This document shows positions 38,078 through 51,699 of a stretch of 64,000 nucleotides of DNA, one piece after another. Under the pieces are notes generated by a model. That model searched no databases and was not told the origin of the DNA. It saw nothing but the letters and a program-made list of their open reading frames with translations. Positions within the stretch are counted from its first letter, which is position 1, and every line of letters begins with the position of its first letter. The stretch comes from Cinclus cinclus. Lineage: Eukaryota; Chordata; Aves; Passeriformes; Cinclidae. A program made the translations under genes and the position numbers. The stretch is taken from NCBI RefSeq assembly GCF_963662255.1, contig NC_085050.1:4163194-4227193 (forward strand). Direction: 5' to 3'.

Positions 38078-40740
38078 TTTTTCCCCCATTTTATCACACC
38101 AGGCTTTACCTGGCATAATGTAGATTTTTAGCTGGAGCCACTGGAGCAAAATTTTGGTCCCATCAGCTTTGAGAACAGTTGTTTCCATATATCCACCCAT
38201 AGGGGTGGAAGTATAATGAAGAAAAAAATTCCATTTTTCTTTTTCTTCAGGACTCTAACAGAGCCTTATTCCTGAAGGTAATGAAGTTTTGTTCATTAAC
38301 AACTCATATCCCATCTAACAGCCTGAGAAAACACCTCAGGAAGTCTAGGAAATATCACATGATGCTTGAAACTGATATTTGCACAATGTCATCCAGCCCC
38401 TGGCTGACTTACCCACTGACAAGGGAAACCCTTCTGAATGAATGAGTATCAGAATCTACTTCAGGGTGATCCGAAGAGCTCTCTAAGCCCCTCTGAGAGT
38501 ACTACCAGGATACTGCATGTAGTAATCACCCAGCCCACACATTGCTCCCACACAGACATTCCTGGATTCGGGCATTTCAAGCAGCAAGTTGAATCCTGCT
38601 ACTAAATTTTGTAAAGCTGTCATGCAATTCTTCTGCCTAAAAAGAGGTCTAATTCCAACTGAGTGATGCTGTGTCCATATAAGATGGGTTGTCAAATATG
38701 ACATTGATGTTTTACAGGACTTTTCGGCTCAGCAACTGGTTGAAATTCCTAAAGATGAAAGAGAAATCCTAGTGCCAAATTCTGTTGCCTACTTAATGGC
38801 TGGGCCACTGAAGACTTTTTAGGGAGTCTGAGTTTTCCAAGTGGAGCTGACAAGATTCCTCTGTCTTTCTGACGTGGCACCTGATGCCACTAAGCATTTC
38901 AATTTAAATTACTGTTCACTGAACCATTGTGACACTTTCCTTTACCTAGGTATGTTCAGGTTTTAATAATCGTGTAGGCTCCCAAATCCTGATTTCTGAA
39001 AATTTTCTGCTGATCCTGGGAGAACAAGGTACTGAGAGCATGTCCAAAGCAACAAGAAAAACAGTCACACACTTTCACAGTATTCACAGAATACATACAC
39101 CTAGCTAAACTGTGTAGTTAGTATTTCCATTTTATAACTAGTCACATATAAAGTCTGCCTGTAGCTATTGCTTTTTGAATTAATCATTTTTTAAAGTAGA
39201 ATAGATTTTTTTCCCCCTTAAGTTACTCAAAACAGGCATGGGTGAAAATGAAATAAATAAATTAATTAATTTAAAAAACAATCAAACAATCAAACCCAAA
39301 AAACTCCACAACTCCTGAAATCTAGAAAGTAGAAATTTATAAAACATGAACATGCCATCTACTGGGAAGCTAAGAAAGAGAGGTGTGTTTAATGTGGTTA
39401 TTAACTCAGTATCTGTACTTTTTGCTTGTCATACTTAATCAAAAATAGTTCCCTAGCCCTCAATTCATGTACTGACAGCTCATACCACTATATTTTAGCA
39501 CATGCTACTGTGATTTTCTACATGAAAGATTCCTAAGATGTGTTTAAGGAGAAGCATCTTAGTTTCATGTTTCTATGTCAGAATGTCACAGCAGCAGTGG
39601 CTGCTCAGATCTGTTCTGTTTAGCTTTCATTATCCACCATCCCAGACTCTCTCCTTCAATACAAGCAGCAGGCTTTAATTTGAAACAGGATGGTGAGACA
39701 GACAGATTCTGGCTTTTTTGGAAAGAATATTTATAGCCTTCCACTAGGCTGTGAGTCACCCCTGCAAAACAGAAATCTCTGGTTTGGAATAACAGTCCCT
39801 GAGCACATGGAGGAAAGTGCCAGATTGGGAGTGAGGGATGGGATGTTGTCATCTCATGGCTCGTGGGCCAGTGCTGCTCACAGTCACAGGGCTGACAGAG
39901 ATTCTGTATTTAAAGAAAAGAAAAGAAAAGCCACTGAGAGGCGTTACAATACTTTTTTCAGGACAGTTTTACTTACTATCAGTCCCATAAGCCCATGGAA
40001 ATTTAGTATCGTTTCCAGAGGGTTTCCTGGAGTCTGAGGAAACGTGATCAACTTCATGGAAGTGTCAATATTGGTAAAGGTTTTAATGGGTTTCAAGGGC
40101 AATTAATCTTGGGAGTCTTGAAAATTCATCAGAAATGTCCCTCTTATTCCACCTCATGCCTCTGGCAAGGACTCTCCTCTGCCCTAGGACTCGTCACACT
40201 GGGATGTTTGTAATATCTGTTATTTTTATCATGGAAACTTGATGTTACTCCTGCTATTTAGAAAAACCTACACTTTTCCTCCCTATAGGGACATGGAAAA
40301 GGAGGATTCTTCAGACTGCTGGTCATTAAGTTGGAATAGAACCCCATTTGAAATTATCAGAGTATTTCCACAGAGACTCTGGCTTGGGGATTACAGACAA
40401 ACACCAGCAGGGGTGACCAATGTACTGTATCTGGGTAAAGGAACTTTGCTGCATCTCCCCAGTGTCTGCCACTCAATCATGGAACTGCAAAATTCCCCAG
40501 CTTGAAGCTGAATTTTGGTCTGAGTACTTCCAGAAATTTCACAAATTCTCCTAGCAGAAGTAAGCTCATGAACTTGGAGAAAAAGCTCTCTTCAGCTTCT
40601 GCCTTCGAAATTCTGCCTTCTAAACTGAAATCATCACATCACCTTAATGGAGCCCAGGATCACAGAGTGAAATGTAACACAGAAACAGATCACCAATCGA
40701 TATACATTCCTTTTAGGTACGACCTTTTCTTTTGCATTTA

Positions 40741-40760
40741 ATTTTCTGCATGCAGAAAAT
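40741..40760. repeat. Perfect 20-bp palindrome
   Basis: ATTTTCTGCATGCAGAAAAT equals its own reverse complement, with no spacer. The flanking bases do not extend the symmetry. No gene lies nearby. Confidence 0.85.
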
Positions 40761-41879
40761 GTACATACATAAGTAAAATAATAAAATGTTCAAAGAACAT
40801 ATTCCTTTACTACTGTTCTTAAAAAAAACCCACAAAAAAGCCCAAAAGTTATTAAAAATAATAACAATCTCTCAAATAAATTAATGTCTAGAAAAATAGA
40901 TCTGATAAAAGAGTAAGACACATACTTGCCAACTAAACAATTGCATTGCAGCAGTTAATGAACAGGAAACAAAAGCAGTGTTTTCTTCTTTCTTTCATAG
41001 CTATGGAACAGAAAAAGAACCATAAATGTAACTTGAACTTAATAAGCTCTCGCTTAATTTATTGGATTAATTTAAAAATACACCTCATAATGACTTTAGC
41101 CTCTGAGAAGTTTCAGAAGCTTTTAATGCTTAAAAGGCCAGATGCTGCAGCGTGTGGTGTATGTTCAGGCATGGTGGGTCTTACCAGATGAAGAAATAAC
41201 ATCCTTAAAAGGGTTTTGTGCCTCAGAAATGCTCACATGGGTAATTTGCCTGACATTTTAAAAATTTAATTTAGGGCTCTTAAGAAAGGGACATAATCAT
41301 CAAAAGCAGCTCACTTTCCATCCACAGAAATTCCTTAATGGTTCGAAATATGTGCATACTCTGAAAAATTACTTGACTCAAAACCATGAACTTTTAACAC
41401 AATTAATTTAATTTGTAAATTGAACAATATGCATCATTAATGACTCACAATTTCCAATTTTCTGAATGGTTTCTGCCTCATCTCTCAGGCATTTCGGTCA
41501 AGCCATTTTCTGCAGCTTTATGTTGCCTTTATGTTCTGTGCAGCTTTCCCACCTTAACTCTGTCCTGTCCAGTTTGGAATTTCCTGCCGAACACTGGTGA
41601 AGAGAGGAGCCTTCTTAAAAGCTGCTCACACAGATTGAGGAGCCCTGCCTTCTTCTCCCTCCTTGCAGATGATGTGTGGAGTAAGATCTTAACTGAAAAT
41701 TGTTCCTGGGCTTCAGCACTGGGCTGAGTAAAGGCATTTGCAAAGTAGGTACCTAAATAAAGTACATCAAATTTCAACCAAAATCTTCATATTCATACAA
41801 TGCATAAAGACTGGTGGCCTGCTCCACCACTGATTTATCACTGCATTTGGCATTCATGTTTGAATGATGCCTTAGAATA

Positions 41880-42269
41880 AGAGAATCACAGCCAGAATCA
41901 CTGATGTTGGAAAAGACAGCTCTAAGATCATTGAGTCCAACCATTGCCAAGGCCATCAGCGAACCCTGTCCCCAAGTGCCACATCCACATGGCTTTCAAA
42001 TCCCTCCAGGGACGGGGACTCCATTGCTTCCCTGGGCAACATTTTCCAGTGTTTGACAAGCACTTCTGTGAAGGCTTTCTTCCCCAACATCCAATCTAAA
42101 CCTCTCCTGGAGTAGTTTGAAGCTGTTTCCTCTTGTCCTATTACTTGTTACGTGGGAGGAAAGCCCAACCACTACTCGGCTATAACCTCCTTCCAGGGAG
42201 CTGTAAAGAGTAATAAGGTCTCCTCTGAGCCTCCTTTTATCCAGGCTACACAATCCCAGCTCCCTCAGC
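41880..42269 (-). mobile_element. CR1 LINE 3'-end fragment (~390 bp)
   Basis: The plus strand carries complement CR1: AGAATCACAGCCAGAATCAC, TCTAAGATCATTGAGTCCAA, CCACATCCACATGGCTTTCA, CCAATCTAAACCTCTCCTGG, GAGCCTCCTTTTATCCAGGC. It is one of the longest 3'-UTR-only copies in the window. A 118-codon minus frame across it is noncoding CR1. Confidence 0.94.
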
Positions 42270-45200
42270 AGGAAGTAAAAGAGACCTGGGAGATATTGCA
42301 ATAGACCCTTATTAACAGCCTCAGAAGACTGACCAGAATTCACTAAGTGCATTCAGAACACTCAATTCATCATGATGGGGCAGAAATGCAAATGTTCTCC
42401 CCTGTTCTATGGCATGTACCTGGGTGAATGTACCTTGAGATTCTTCTAGAACAGCAGCCATTCTAATTCTCTTGGAAAACTTGTTCCAGCTTTACATCTG
42501 CAGCAACTTGGAGATGTAAGACCTGTAGCCATGTAAAAAAATATACTCTGCACTTTGCTGTGGGGGACAGAGCAAAAGAGTTTGGGAGAATTTGGTCCAT
42601 TTTGCCTTAGCACTTGAATACTAACAAGAGATCCTATTGCTGTCCTCTCCTGGAAGGAGAATTGGGAGCCAGGCTCTTGGATGAGCACAGGGAAAATACA
42701 AGGGAGAACAGATATCAACTGGAATGTAGGAAATTGCTATTAAATATGAGGAAAAGCTTTTTCTTCATCACAGGCTATAAAAATATTTAGCCTTTGAGAT
42801 ATTTCAAAGCTCCATTGGACAAGTGCTTGTGCAGCATTTGGACTTGCTTGCAGTTGATTGAATGGAGTTGATTCCATGATAAACTTTATGTGAATCCTAT
42901 ATACATGGCCTTTCTTTCCTGGAAAGTAATTATATCAGTTTGAAACAGGAAACACCTCTGTGGCTGCTGTTGTGGAGAGTGCTGAGTGCTCACCTTTAGT
43001 GGGACACCACATAATGGGGTGTATTTACTTAATGTGGAATATTACTTAAAAATCTAAATGTAAAATAGAATCTGTTTGTATTTCCCATTAATGTTCTATT
43101 TAGTGAAAATGAATTAATCTATTAATGTTAAAGCAGCTTTATAGAATTTTGATTTCCCTCCAAGTCTTTTGAAAGACTCCTATTTTAACTTATTGCTCCT
43201 TCTAAAGAACAAACCAGTAAAATATTTTTTGACCTTTGCATTGTCTTGGTTAGTGTTATGCCAAAATGCTTTGCAGAATATTTTAATCAAAATCAGAAAC
43301 TTGTGTTAAGATTGATAGTTTACCATTTCCAATGCTCTAAGTGCCGTTATGCTAACAAACATTGAAATGCTAATTACAGGAATAAATTAAGTGACGTTAA
43401 ATTTATATTTCACTGAATAAAATGTAGGTTATTTTTTTCAGGATTATGAAGCAAGGGACAAAATAGTGGATAATAAATAACAATACACAAAAATCGCAAC
43501 GCAACATTTGAAAAAAATAATAGGTTTTAGGCACAGAAGAGATTAGGAGACTTTGAATTTTACCTATTGACTCTTGCATAAAACCTAAAACTAGTTGTTC
43601 AAATAAAACATAAGTATGTTAAAATGAAACCATTTCTTTACAAAGTCTATTGAAGCATTATTTCAAAGCCACACATGACAAAAAAAATCAGCCATATCCC
43701 CAGGCAAATTCTTTCAGTGGTTAATTATTTTCACATAAAGTTGCAGAGGGTTGCTTTATGCTTGGATGTTTGTAGCTCTCCAGTGAAACAATGCAGGGCT
43801 TGTTGTAGGCACTTGTCCCACCATGGAAAATGAAGAAATTCTGTCATTGCTTTATTGCTTCATTGTCAAGCCCCATCATTCAGGCTCTCACATGGGAAGG
43901 GGGGAAATCAAGGTTTAATATTCTCATCATGCTGAGAGTGCTTTGTTCATATAGTGAAGAGTATTTTATTTTAGGGCACTCACAGTCTTCCCAGTCAATG
44001 CCATTTATTAAGGCAGTATGAGAGAACAAGGGAAAATAACTCCATAAATTAGGGATTAGGAACTAATCTAGAATGTCAGGATTTGGGACCTAATTCCAAT
44101 GAACATATAAGCACCATGAGAGTAAGTGGAACACTGTCAGTGGGATAACTCCTGAGAAAGGCATAATCACATATTGCAGGTTAACTGGAATTCACTTGTG
44201 AATAATGAGAGATCTGCAATTGAATCTCCACAGGTGAAGAAGAAAATTGAATTTCCTTAGTCTATCTCTTCTTTGAGTGCCTAAAACAGTGGATTATTGA
44301 CTAAAAAAATGGGTGATGTTCCTTCCTTACATGTGTCCAGTTGGTGCCCCCAGAATTTATACCAGGTGTAGATTGCAAATTTCACTCAGAACTCATTGTT
44401 TTCTTTTTGGAGGTGGTGAAATAAAATAAGAGCTATTTTTCATCTTTCCCTGTTGAAATGTGGAAACGCTCAACAAGAAGCTGAAATTACAGTCAATGCA
44501 ACTCTTCAGCTAAAATTTAGACCAGATTTGATAACAAGTATTAAAAAGTCATGTAAGGTAGATAAAAGGTTGATGATAACACAGCCTGGGAATGACTGCT
44601 ATATTATAAGTCAAGTGAGACTTGGAAGATTTCAATGTGACTCCATGCTTTTTTTTTTTTTTTTCTCTCCTTGATTTAATTTTAGCACAGTCCATTCAAT
44701 TCCAGTTTCATACAAGTGTGAGGCAAAAGCTTTCTTTGTCCGCAGTCTTGAAAGCACAGATGTATTGTTCTTGAATTAATGAAGACCTCAACCCTTATAT
44801 ACAAATTGTGCTAATAATTTAAGAGAAATATAATTTGAGTATGCAATTCTTATTTATATATGACAAAAGGAGAACAACACCTCTATTTTTTCATATATTT
44901 TTCTATTTTCAACATACATTTTAACAGTAAAATTTTTATCTGGGTTGCACAATTTTTATTTACCAATCTCTCTTTCCTCATTAGCAGGAGCCTACATTAG
45001 AAGCTCAATATATATTCTTGTATTTTAAAACTAAATATGTTTCCAACAGAATTCATACATCCTATGGGACATAGGGAATATTTCTTTAATGGGCTGAAAA
45101 AACAATAAGTAGTGAGAATAAATAACACAATCTGCTTTGCCTTGCTGTTATTTAAGCTATTCCAAATTTAACAGAAATATTCGGGACTAAGCTTCCAGCA

Positions 45201-46520
45201 GGGCACTGTGCATGGAATAAACAAGAAGGATTTCAGAGCCATAGAGAAGAAAATATCTGTGAGCTGTCAATATATGTCAGATACTGAAGTAACCCAAATT
45301 TTGACTTCAAATACATTGATGCACACACAAATACAGTTCTGTCTCTCTACATAGATTCATATATATATATATATGTTATATATATAGTGAAGTCCAACTG
45401 ACTGGAATAAAACAGATTATCTCTCTCACCCCAACTACTCTACAGAATATGTTGATGGGAATTGTGGCTCTGCTATATAGTTCAGAAAGTTGGGGGTTTT
45501 TATAAAAAAGAACATTCAGGGGGTTTTTAGAGTACATTTTCAAGAGCCTTACTACACTTTAAGAGAGACCAGCTATTTTTTTTTTCTTAATAAGGTCCCG
45601 CTGTCATCAGTAAGAGAAAGACAGCAGGACACAGGTGACTGTACAGTGAAAAAACTAAAATGTGGACTTCTCTTCAGTAAAAAACAAACAAACAAGCAAA
45701 AAACACCCAACATTGGTTTCTATGTAATTTAAACCACTTACAGTCTTCTCCTAGTACCAAATATAATACCAGTTGCAATTATTTTTTTCCTCTGACCTTT
45801 TCACTGATATGTAGTGACATTATCATATTAACACATCAGGGTAAGATAATTAGAAAATTAAGTGGATTTTTTAAACGTAGAAGAAATCTGAAATTAATTT
45901 AGCTAATACAGGAGAGCTTTTCTCAGAACTGCATTGACAGAGACTGACAGGAAAGTATCCTGCCTTGAGTTAAGACCCAAACATAACATGTTTTCACATG
46001 AAAGAAGACAGGCAATTATTTTCAGTGCTTCTAAATTATTATACAGCCATGAGAGAAATTGAAAAAGTACACATAGATTTCTTCTATTGAATTGTTAGGT
46101 CTATCATCTTTTTTTCCTACTTGCAAACTAGTGACAATATTCCTCTACACAGATGGAAGAGTTAATTTGATGCATTGAAAAAAAAAAAAAATCCAAAGCA
46201 GCAAAATCAGAACTTTCCTCAAAGAGTTTGCACAAAAGCTTCAGTGACCTTGCATCAGCACATGCATTTTGGTGAAACTTTCAATGTGAAGGATTTCACT
46301 TTATAGAGGACTGAAGTTCTGTCGCCTGCCACAAGAAGGTTTTATCTAGTGAAAATCATGTTGAAGTTGAGTGAAATAGACCCTCTACCTCCTATTGTGT
46401 CCTTAGCTTTGCTTGAGAGGCTTAGGGTAAATAACTACAGTGAGAGAAAAGAACTTTACAATGGTTCAACTTACCTAAAGCAAGGTGATACCAAAGCAGT
46501 GTTGACTCTCATTTCTCTGT
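42270..46520. other. AT-rich noncoding stretch, no gene recognised
   Basis: No exon, RNA or mobile element is recognised. It holds a T-run at 44649-44664 and a (TA)n tract at about 45358-45388. The 43000-43700 section is among the most AT-rich of the window. Confidence 0.5.
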
Positions 46521-46711
46521 AAATGGTTTGGTGTGGAAAGGACCTTAAAGCTCATGTGGTTCAACACCTGCCATGGCAGGGACATTTTCCACTGTCCCAG
46601 GCTGCTCCAAGCCCTGTCCAGCCTGGCCTTGGACACTCCCAGGGATCCAGGGGCAGCCACAGCTTCTCTGGGCACCCTGTGCCAGGGCTCAACACCCTCA
46701 CAGAGAAGAAT
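46521..46711 (-). mobile_element. CR1 LINE 3'-end fragment
   Basis: Complement CR1: AAATGGTTTGGTGTGGAAAG, CCATGGCAGGGACATTTTCC, CAGGCTGCTCCAAGCCCTGT, CCAGGGGCAGCCACAGCTTC, CAACACCCTCACAGAGAAGA. It is nearly colinear with the copy at 13713 but about 30 bp longer at its 5' side, so the two belong to the same subfamily. Confidence 0.93.
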
Positions 46712-49382
46712 ATGTTAAATTATTTTCTAGTTTAATTCTGAAGTGATTTTTCCCTTGATTTTTCTGAGACACGATTTCACTAGATACCCGCAAAACTTTA
46801 TTCCTGGAAATGCTGGACTGATTTTTATCACAAGCAGAAAGTGAGGATGAAATTAAAGGAAAATATATCCTCACCAAATCAAATTACTTTGCTGTTGAAT
46901 GCTTGGAGCTTTAAAATAAATAGTGCTTAGTAACACAGGGATCGGAAGGAAAGTCACAAAGTAGAAAAGATTATTTTGTGAAACAAGCCAGAAAAGAACC
47001 ACATAAATCTGAATGAGCTGCAAAATAGAAAGGTATTTGTTCCATTAACAGATTTTACATAGGTATCAAATAAAATCCTGTGGTTTTATTTTTAAAAAGG
47101 CTATTGAAATTCATGTCAAGCCAATGCTATTCCATGTTTCCTGAACATCATCTTTATAAATATTTACTGATTTCAGCTGATGGTTTATTAAATTAACGGC
47201 AGTAAAAGCCCCCAAGTCTAGTTGGGTAGAACACATATAGGAAAGCTTAGTCAAATAATTTGCCTCAAATATGACTCCATCAAATGATGTAAACCTAATT
47301 TCAGAACCCAATGCTTTTTAATCGTGTGGAGAAAACACCTTTATAGGACATAATCCTATTTTTGTTTTTGAGGTTTTCTTCCCAGTGTATGTGGATATTT
47401 AGACTAAACCCATAGGTAGGAAGTTAGAAAGAATGCTTAAAAATTTTACTGTGGGTACTGTTTCACCACAATTTTGGGAAGTCTCAAGCTGACCTGAAAC
47501 CAAAGATTCATCTTCTGTTTCAGAATAAATGATCCTAAATACAGGTCACTTCATAACAGGCCACAACAAGGCTTTAATTGTTTTCTATGATGCTGCTGTG
47601 CTTTCAGCTGAGAGAGTATAAAAGATGCATGCTAGTATAATCTAAACTTCTGATACATCTTCAATACTAAAAATTGATGTTTACAGAGAAAAATACAACT
47701 GAAGAGTGCCATGAGAGACAAATAACCAAGTCATACACTAAAAATAGGAAACTACAATAAATGCCAAAGAAATTCAAGTTTGGTGCCTCGCATAATCGAA
47801 CAGAAAATGTGTTTTTAAGTTTCTTGATGGGTTTTTTTGATAGTTTTTCCCCCCTCATTTAATTCTGTCTTCAGTGATATCCAACACATGAAAAGAAGGG
47901 ACATGACCAATTTTCAGCACTGAATCTAACATACTATCCGGCCCTTTGAAGGACTACTATGATTCCCACTTCTGTACAGTGTTAAAAATTAATGATCGAG
48001 TTCTTGGTGTCACAAGAACAAGCACAAGCCAAAAAATGATGCAGACTATCAGTGCCTGACTTTTCCTTTCTTCCCAGCTGTGTGAAAGCCAGCACAGATA
48101 AGATAGTGTTAAACCATTGTTTTGAGGACCCTTTTGCTCTTTTTCAAAGCACTTCCCAGGAAGCTGATGACGAGTTTGCACATGAACAGGTCTGTTAGCC
48201 AGTTTGATCTGCAAGCAGGACCGATGGGAAGGGTTATTTTCCATGGATCAAAATAACTTTTGAGATACAATTGATAAAAACAAACTCTTTAGTGAATTCA
48301 TTATCTCTCCAGCCTTCAGCTTTCCTCCAGCCTTTAGCCTATCCAAGCATTTCCTCAGGGCTAGGCTAATGTGCTTCTCAATTCCTGGATTGCTCTAACA
48401 ACAAGAATCAAAGACGATGGCAAAATTAATCCAAAACACATTCAGAAGCATATGAGTTTTGAATTTTAAGTATTTTGTTGATTCAAGGCAAGCCCCATAA
48501 GCAGAATGTTTTGAATCTGATAGAAAAGCTTCCAAAACCCTTCCATGGTCTCTTAACAGCTACCAGCCAAATTTTATACCCGTGTTACGAAGAGCCAATC
48601 AACAGCGGCACCTTTTAGAAAATTACTAAGAGTAAGGAACTCTTAAAGATCACAGGCTATTTTAGATAGGGCATAATAGTAAGGAATTTCCAATAATAAA
48701 ATGTGAAAAATAAACCTTTAAAAAAAAAAAAAAAAAATGAGAACATGTATTTATGCTTCCTGCTGTCAAGTATTTTGGATTCTTGTCAAGTTTTTCTGTG
48801 ATATTTTTTAACCACAAAATTTGGAAAACAAATAGAAGAAGGCTGACTAATCTGAATTGTCAGATTAATGACACTAGGACTCAGTGTCCTGGCAATATAG
48901 ATGGTATTACACTTTTTCAGATTTTGACCTCTTAAACATTTCCTAAGGAAGTTGTAGTGCCATGTATGACTTTACAGACATGAGGCTTGATTTTCTTCTT
49001 AACCTGTCACAGACCCTGAAAAGGTTTCAGTGTTTCACAGGTGACAAAATAAAAGTGACTGATTTGCTCTAAAAAATACATTAATTGGAATAACCAGCCT
49101 GCCTTGGGTGACCTCTTGGATTCCTCTGACTTTAGGTAGATAAACTTTACAATCTACTATAATGTAGATTTCTTCTAGTGCCAAGAAAGAGAGATTTCAA
49201 AATATCTGATATTTTAAGATATAAAAGCCTTGAACTGCTCTAAATTCAATGGTATCACAAAGAAAAGCAGACATTTCCTGTGTCCTGCTTCAGCTGTTTT
49301 CCTGTTGGGAATTCTTTGCTTTAAAGAAAGTTCTCATAGTGCACTGTCAGTGAAAAAAAAATGGGTTTTCATAGGTGCACAA
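46712..49382. other. AT-rich noncoding stretch, no gene recognised
   Basis: No gene is recognised. An A-run lies at 48720-48737. Short open frames show no family resemblance. Confidence 0.5.
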
Positions 49383-49655
49383 AGAATCACAGAATCACGA
49401 AGGCTGGAAAAGACCTTCAAGATCATGCAGTCCAACCATCAACCAAGTTACATCCACAAGCCCCTCCCTCAGCTACGTGGGCCACTTTTTTCATAGAAAG
49501 AGATTAGGTTGGTCAAACAGGACCCTTCTGCTTTTCATAAATCCATGTTGGCTGGACTTGACCTCCTGGTTGTCCTCCATGTGCCATGTAATGGCACTCA
49601 AGGTGGTCTCTTCTATAACCCTGCCTGGAACAGAGGTGTAAGCCCTGGTCCCAGT
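49383..49655 (-). mobile_element. CR1 LINE fragment retaining reverse-transcriptase coding sequence
   Basis: The plus-strand left end (AGAATCACAGAATCACGAAGG, CTTCAAGATCATGCAGTCC) is the complement of a CR1 3' terminus. Within about 110 bp it jumps into pol. On the minus strand, 49491-49655 translates to a CR1-like reverse-transcriptase segment: TSVPGRVIEETTLSAIT followed by HMEDNQEVKSSQHGFMK. The SQHGF motif is typical of the fingers region of LINE reverse transcriptases. The rest of the reverse transcriptase and most of the 3' UTR are deleted, so the copy is dead. It is the only LINE piece here, apart from that at 59966, with clear coding sequence. Confidence 0.88.
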
Positions 49656-51248
49656 AAGTTTATTTAAAATGAGCTTAAGATGCCACATTGCCCTGAGGTG
49701 GCACAAAGGAGAACTCGACAAAAGTCCCCAGGAGGTTAAAAAACAAACTTTACTGGCAAACTTTAGAAGATCAGGAATTTGGCAAAACTTAAAGCAAGAT
49801 TTCAATTAAAATAAAGCATTTCACAAAGCACTGACTTAGCAAACTCTAGGCCATCCAACCCTAAATTACCCAGATTTCAAGAAGAGAAAATTAGGAATAG
49901 GAAAGGAGAGAAAGAGAGAAAAAGAGAGAGCAAAGCACCCATACTACTGAGATTACATTAAGAGAGTAATGAAGATCTCAGTAATTATTTTGTGTGTTTT
50001 TATACACACTATGTGTGCCAGTCTTTATTTGTAGGGAATGATCTCTTGTTAGTCAGAACAATCCCTGCTAGCAAGACTTGCACTTTCATTTTGGCTTTTT
50101 TTGTTGTTGTTTTTGTTTTTGTTTTTTTTCAACAGAAAGATACAGGTTGTCACCTCTGACTCTTGACCACATTAAACACTTTCAATTCATAGGATATAAA
50201 AATCTATTTTGCTGCACAGGGTGTAATTCCCCCTTGCTTCTCTTGTGTCCATCCTTTAACAAGGTAATAAATATCAGTTTGTCACCCAGAGAGAGGCCAG
50301 ATGTGGAAGTCAAGCTGAGTTTCGTTGTCCACAGGGGGAGGAAAGATGACCTGGAGGCAGAGAGGGTCAAACTTTAGTGGGGTCTGTTGTTTGACCTCCC
50401 TGAACAGGCATTTGGGCTCTGCATTAGCTTTGGGTTCCTTTTCAGCAGCAAAGAGAAGCAGGGCAGTTACAGGAGCAGCAGCAGGGGAGGTGGAGAGATC
50501 ACAGGTAGCAACAAGGTGAGGCATAGAAAGTCCAGGTGAGAAAGGAAATGCATAAATCTGCTTTCAAAAATGCCCTTTGCAGGCAGCTTCTGCTGCTTTA
50601 ATTTTTTAAAAATATAACCTTCTCATAGTAATTATTGGATTTTTTTAAAAAAATGCTTCTCAGAACATGCAATTTAATGGATCATTTGTTTGAATACCAG
50701 CTATGAAATTTTGCAGAATTTAGGAAAGGAGAGCAACTTGTGTTCCTGGACCTGTTTGTCATCATAGATAGAAATGTGAGGAACAAGGGACAGATGCTCT
50801 ACAGCAACAGAATTCTGCTTTCAAACTGAGAGCACCACCAACTGAGTGACATAACTGCATAAATCAAATTCATCTCAACCACAAGCTATATATTTGCTAC
50901 ACTGTCTTTACAGGCCACTATAATAACACATTTTTGGGGGGCTGTTTTTCTTTTTAATGTATACAATAAACTAGAAGAGTCTTCACTTGGGTATCTTAGA
51001 GTTACTCATTAGGCCACAGTAACTCAATCACTTGCAATTATCTCTACTTATCACACTGAATGATCTGTGAGAGTCTTAAGAGACAGCAGAGAAAAAAAAG
51101 AAAACAAAGAGTGCAAATAATGTGAAACAGTCTTAGCTAAAATGAAGGTTTTAAAGGTGAGTAAGAGTGTTAGGAAACATGTATAGTGTTTTTATTGTTG
51201 TTCAAGCAGTAAGTCCACACAGTCAATGATGAATTTTTAAAAAGTATT
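49656..51248. other. Noncoding stretch, possible LTR-like block
   Basis: No gene is recognised. Just beyond the CR1 piece, the minus strand ends a segment with an LTR-U5-like look (GCCAGTAAAGTTTG ... CACCTCAGGGCA, complement of 49689 onward), followed by a purine-rich stretch (about 49875-49935). I could not find a matching opposite terminus, so I do not call an LTR as a feature. A T-rich tract lies at about 50098-50130. Confidence 0.4.
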
Positions 51249-51699
51249 AGAATCATAGAACGGTTAAGTTGGAACAGACCTTTTATGATCACTGAATCCA
51301 AGCCTTAAACTAGTCCAGACTAAAACTAGGCCACCACTAAACCCTGTGCCCACATATATTTTAAGCACCTCCAGGGATGTTAACCCCATCACTGCCCTTC
51401 CTGAGCCTGACAGCCCTTTCTGAGAACAAGCTTTCCCTAAAATCCAAATTAAACTTCCTCTGGTAGGACCTGAGACCTTTTCCTCCAGTCCTATTGCTTG
51501 TTACTGGGAGAAGAGGCTGCTCCCCACTTGGCTCCACCGTCCTTTCAGGGAGCTGTAGGAAATGGTAAATGTCCCTCTCAGCCTCCTTTTCTCCAGACTG
51601 AGCCCCTTTCCCAGCTCCCTCTGCCCCTCCTGGTTCTCCAGACCCTTCCCCAGTTCCATTCCCTTCTCAGGATTTGTTCCAGCACTTCAATGTCTTTTA
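51249..51699 (-). mobile_element. CR1 LINE 3'-end fragment (~450 bp)
   Basis: Complement CR1: AGAATCATAGAACGGTTAAG, ACTAAACCCTGTGCCCACAT, GCACCTCCAGGGATGTTAAC, TCCAAATTAAACTTCCTCTG, TCAGCCTCCTTTTCTCCAGA, CCAGTTCCATTCCCTTCTCA. It is the longest 3'-UTR CR1 copy in the window and ends at GTTCCAGCACTTCAATGTC. Confidence 0.94.

Larger units (their letters stand above)
34881..41879. other. AT-rich noncoding stretch with small CR1 scraps
   Basis: No gene is recognised in about 7 kb. It holds a T-run at 35286-35306, three very short CR1-end scraps (listed separately), an oligo-A-rich tract at about 39250-39305 and a perfect 20-bp palindrome at 40741-40760. Stretches near 36400-36660 are strongly AT-rich. 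Confidence 0.5.
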
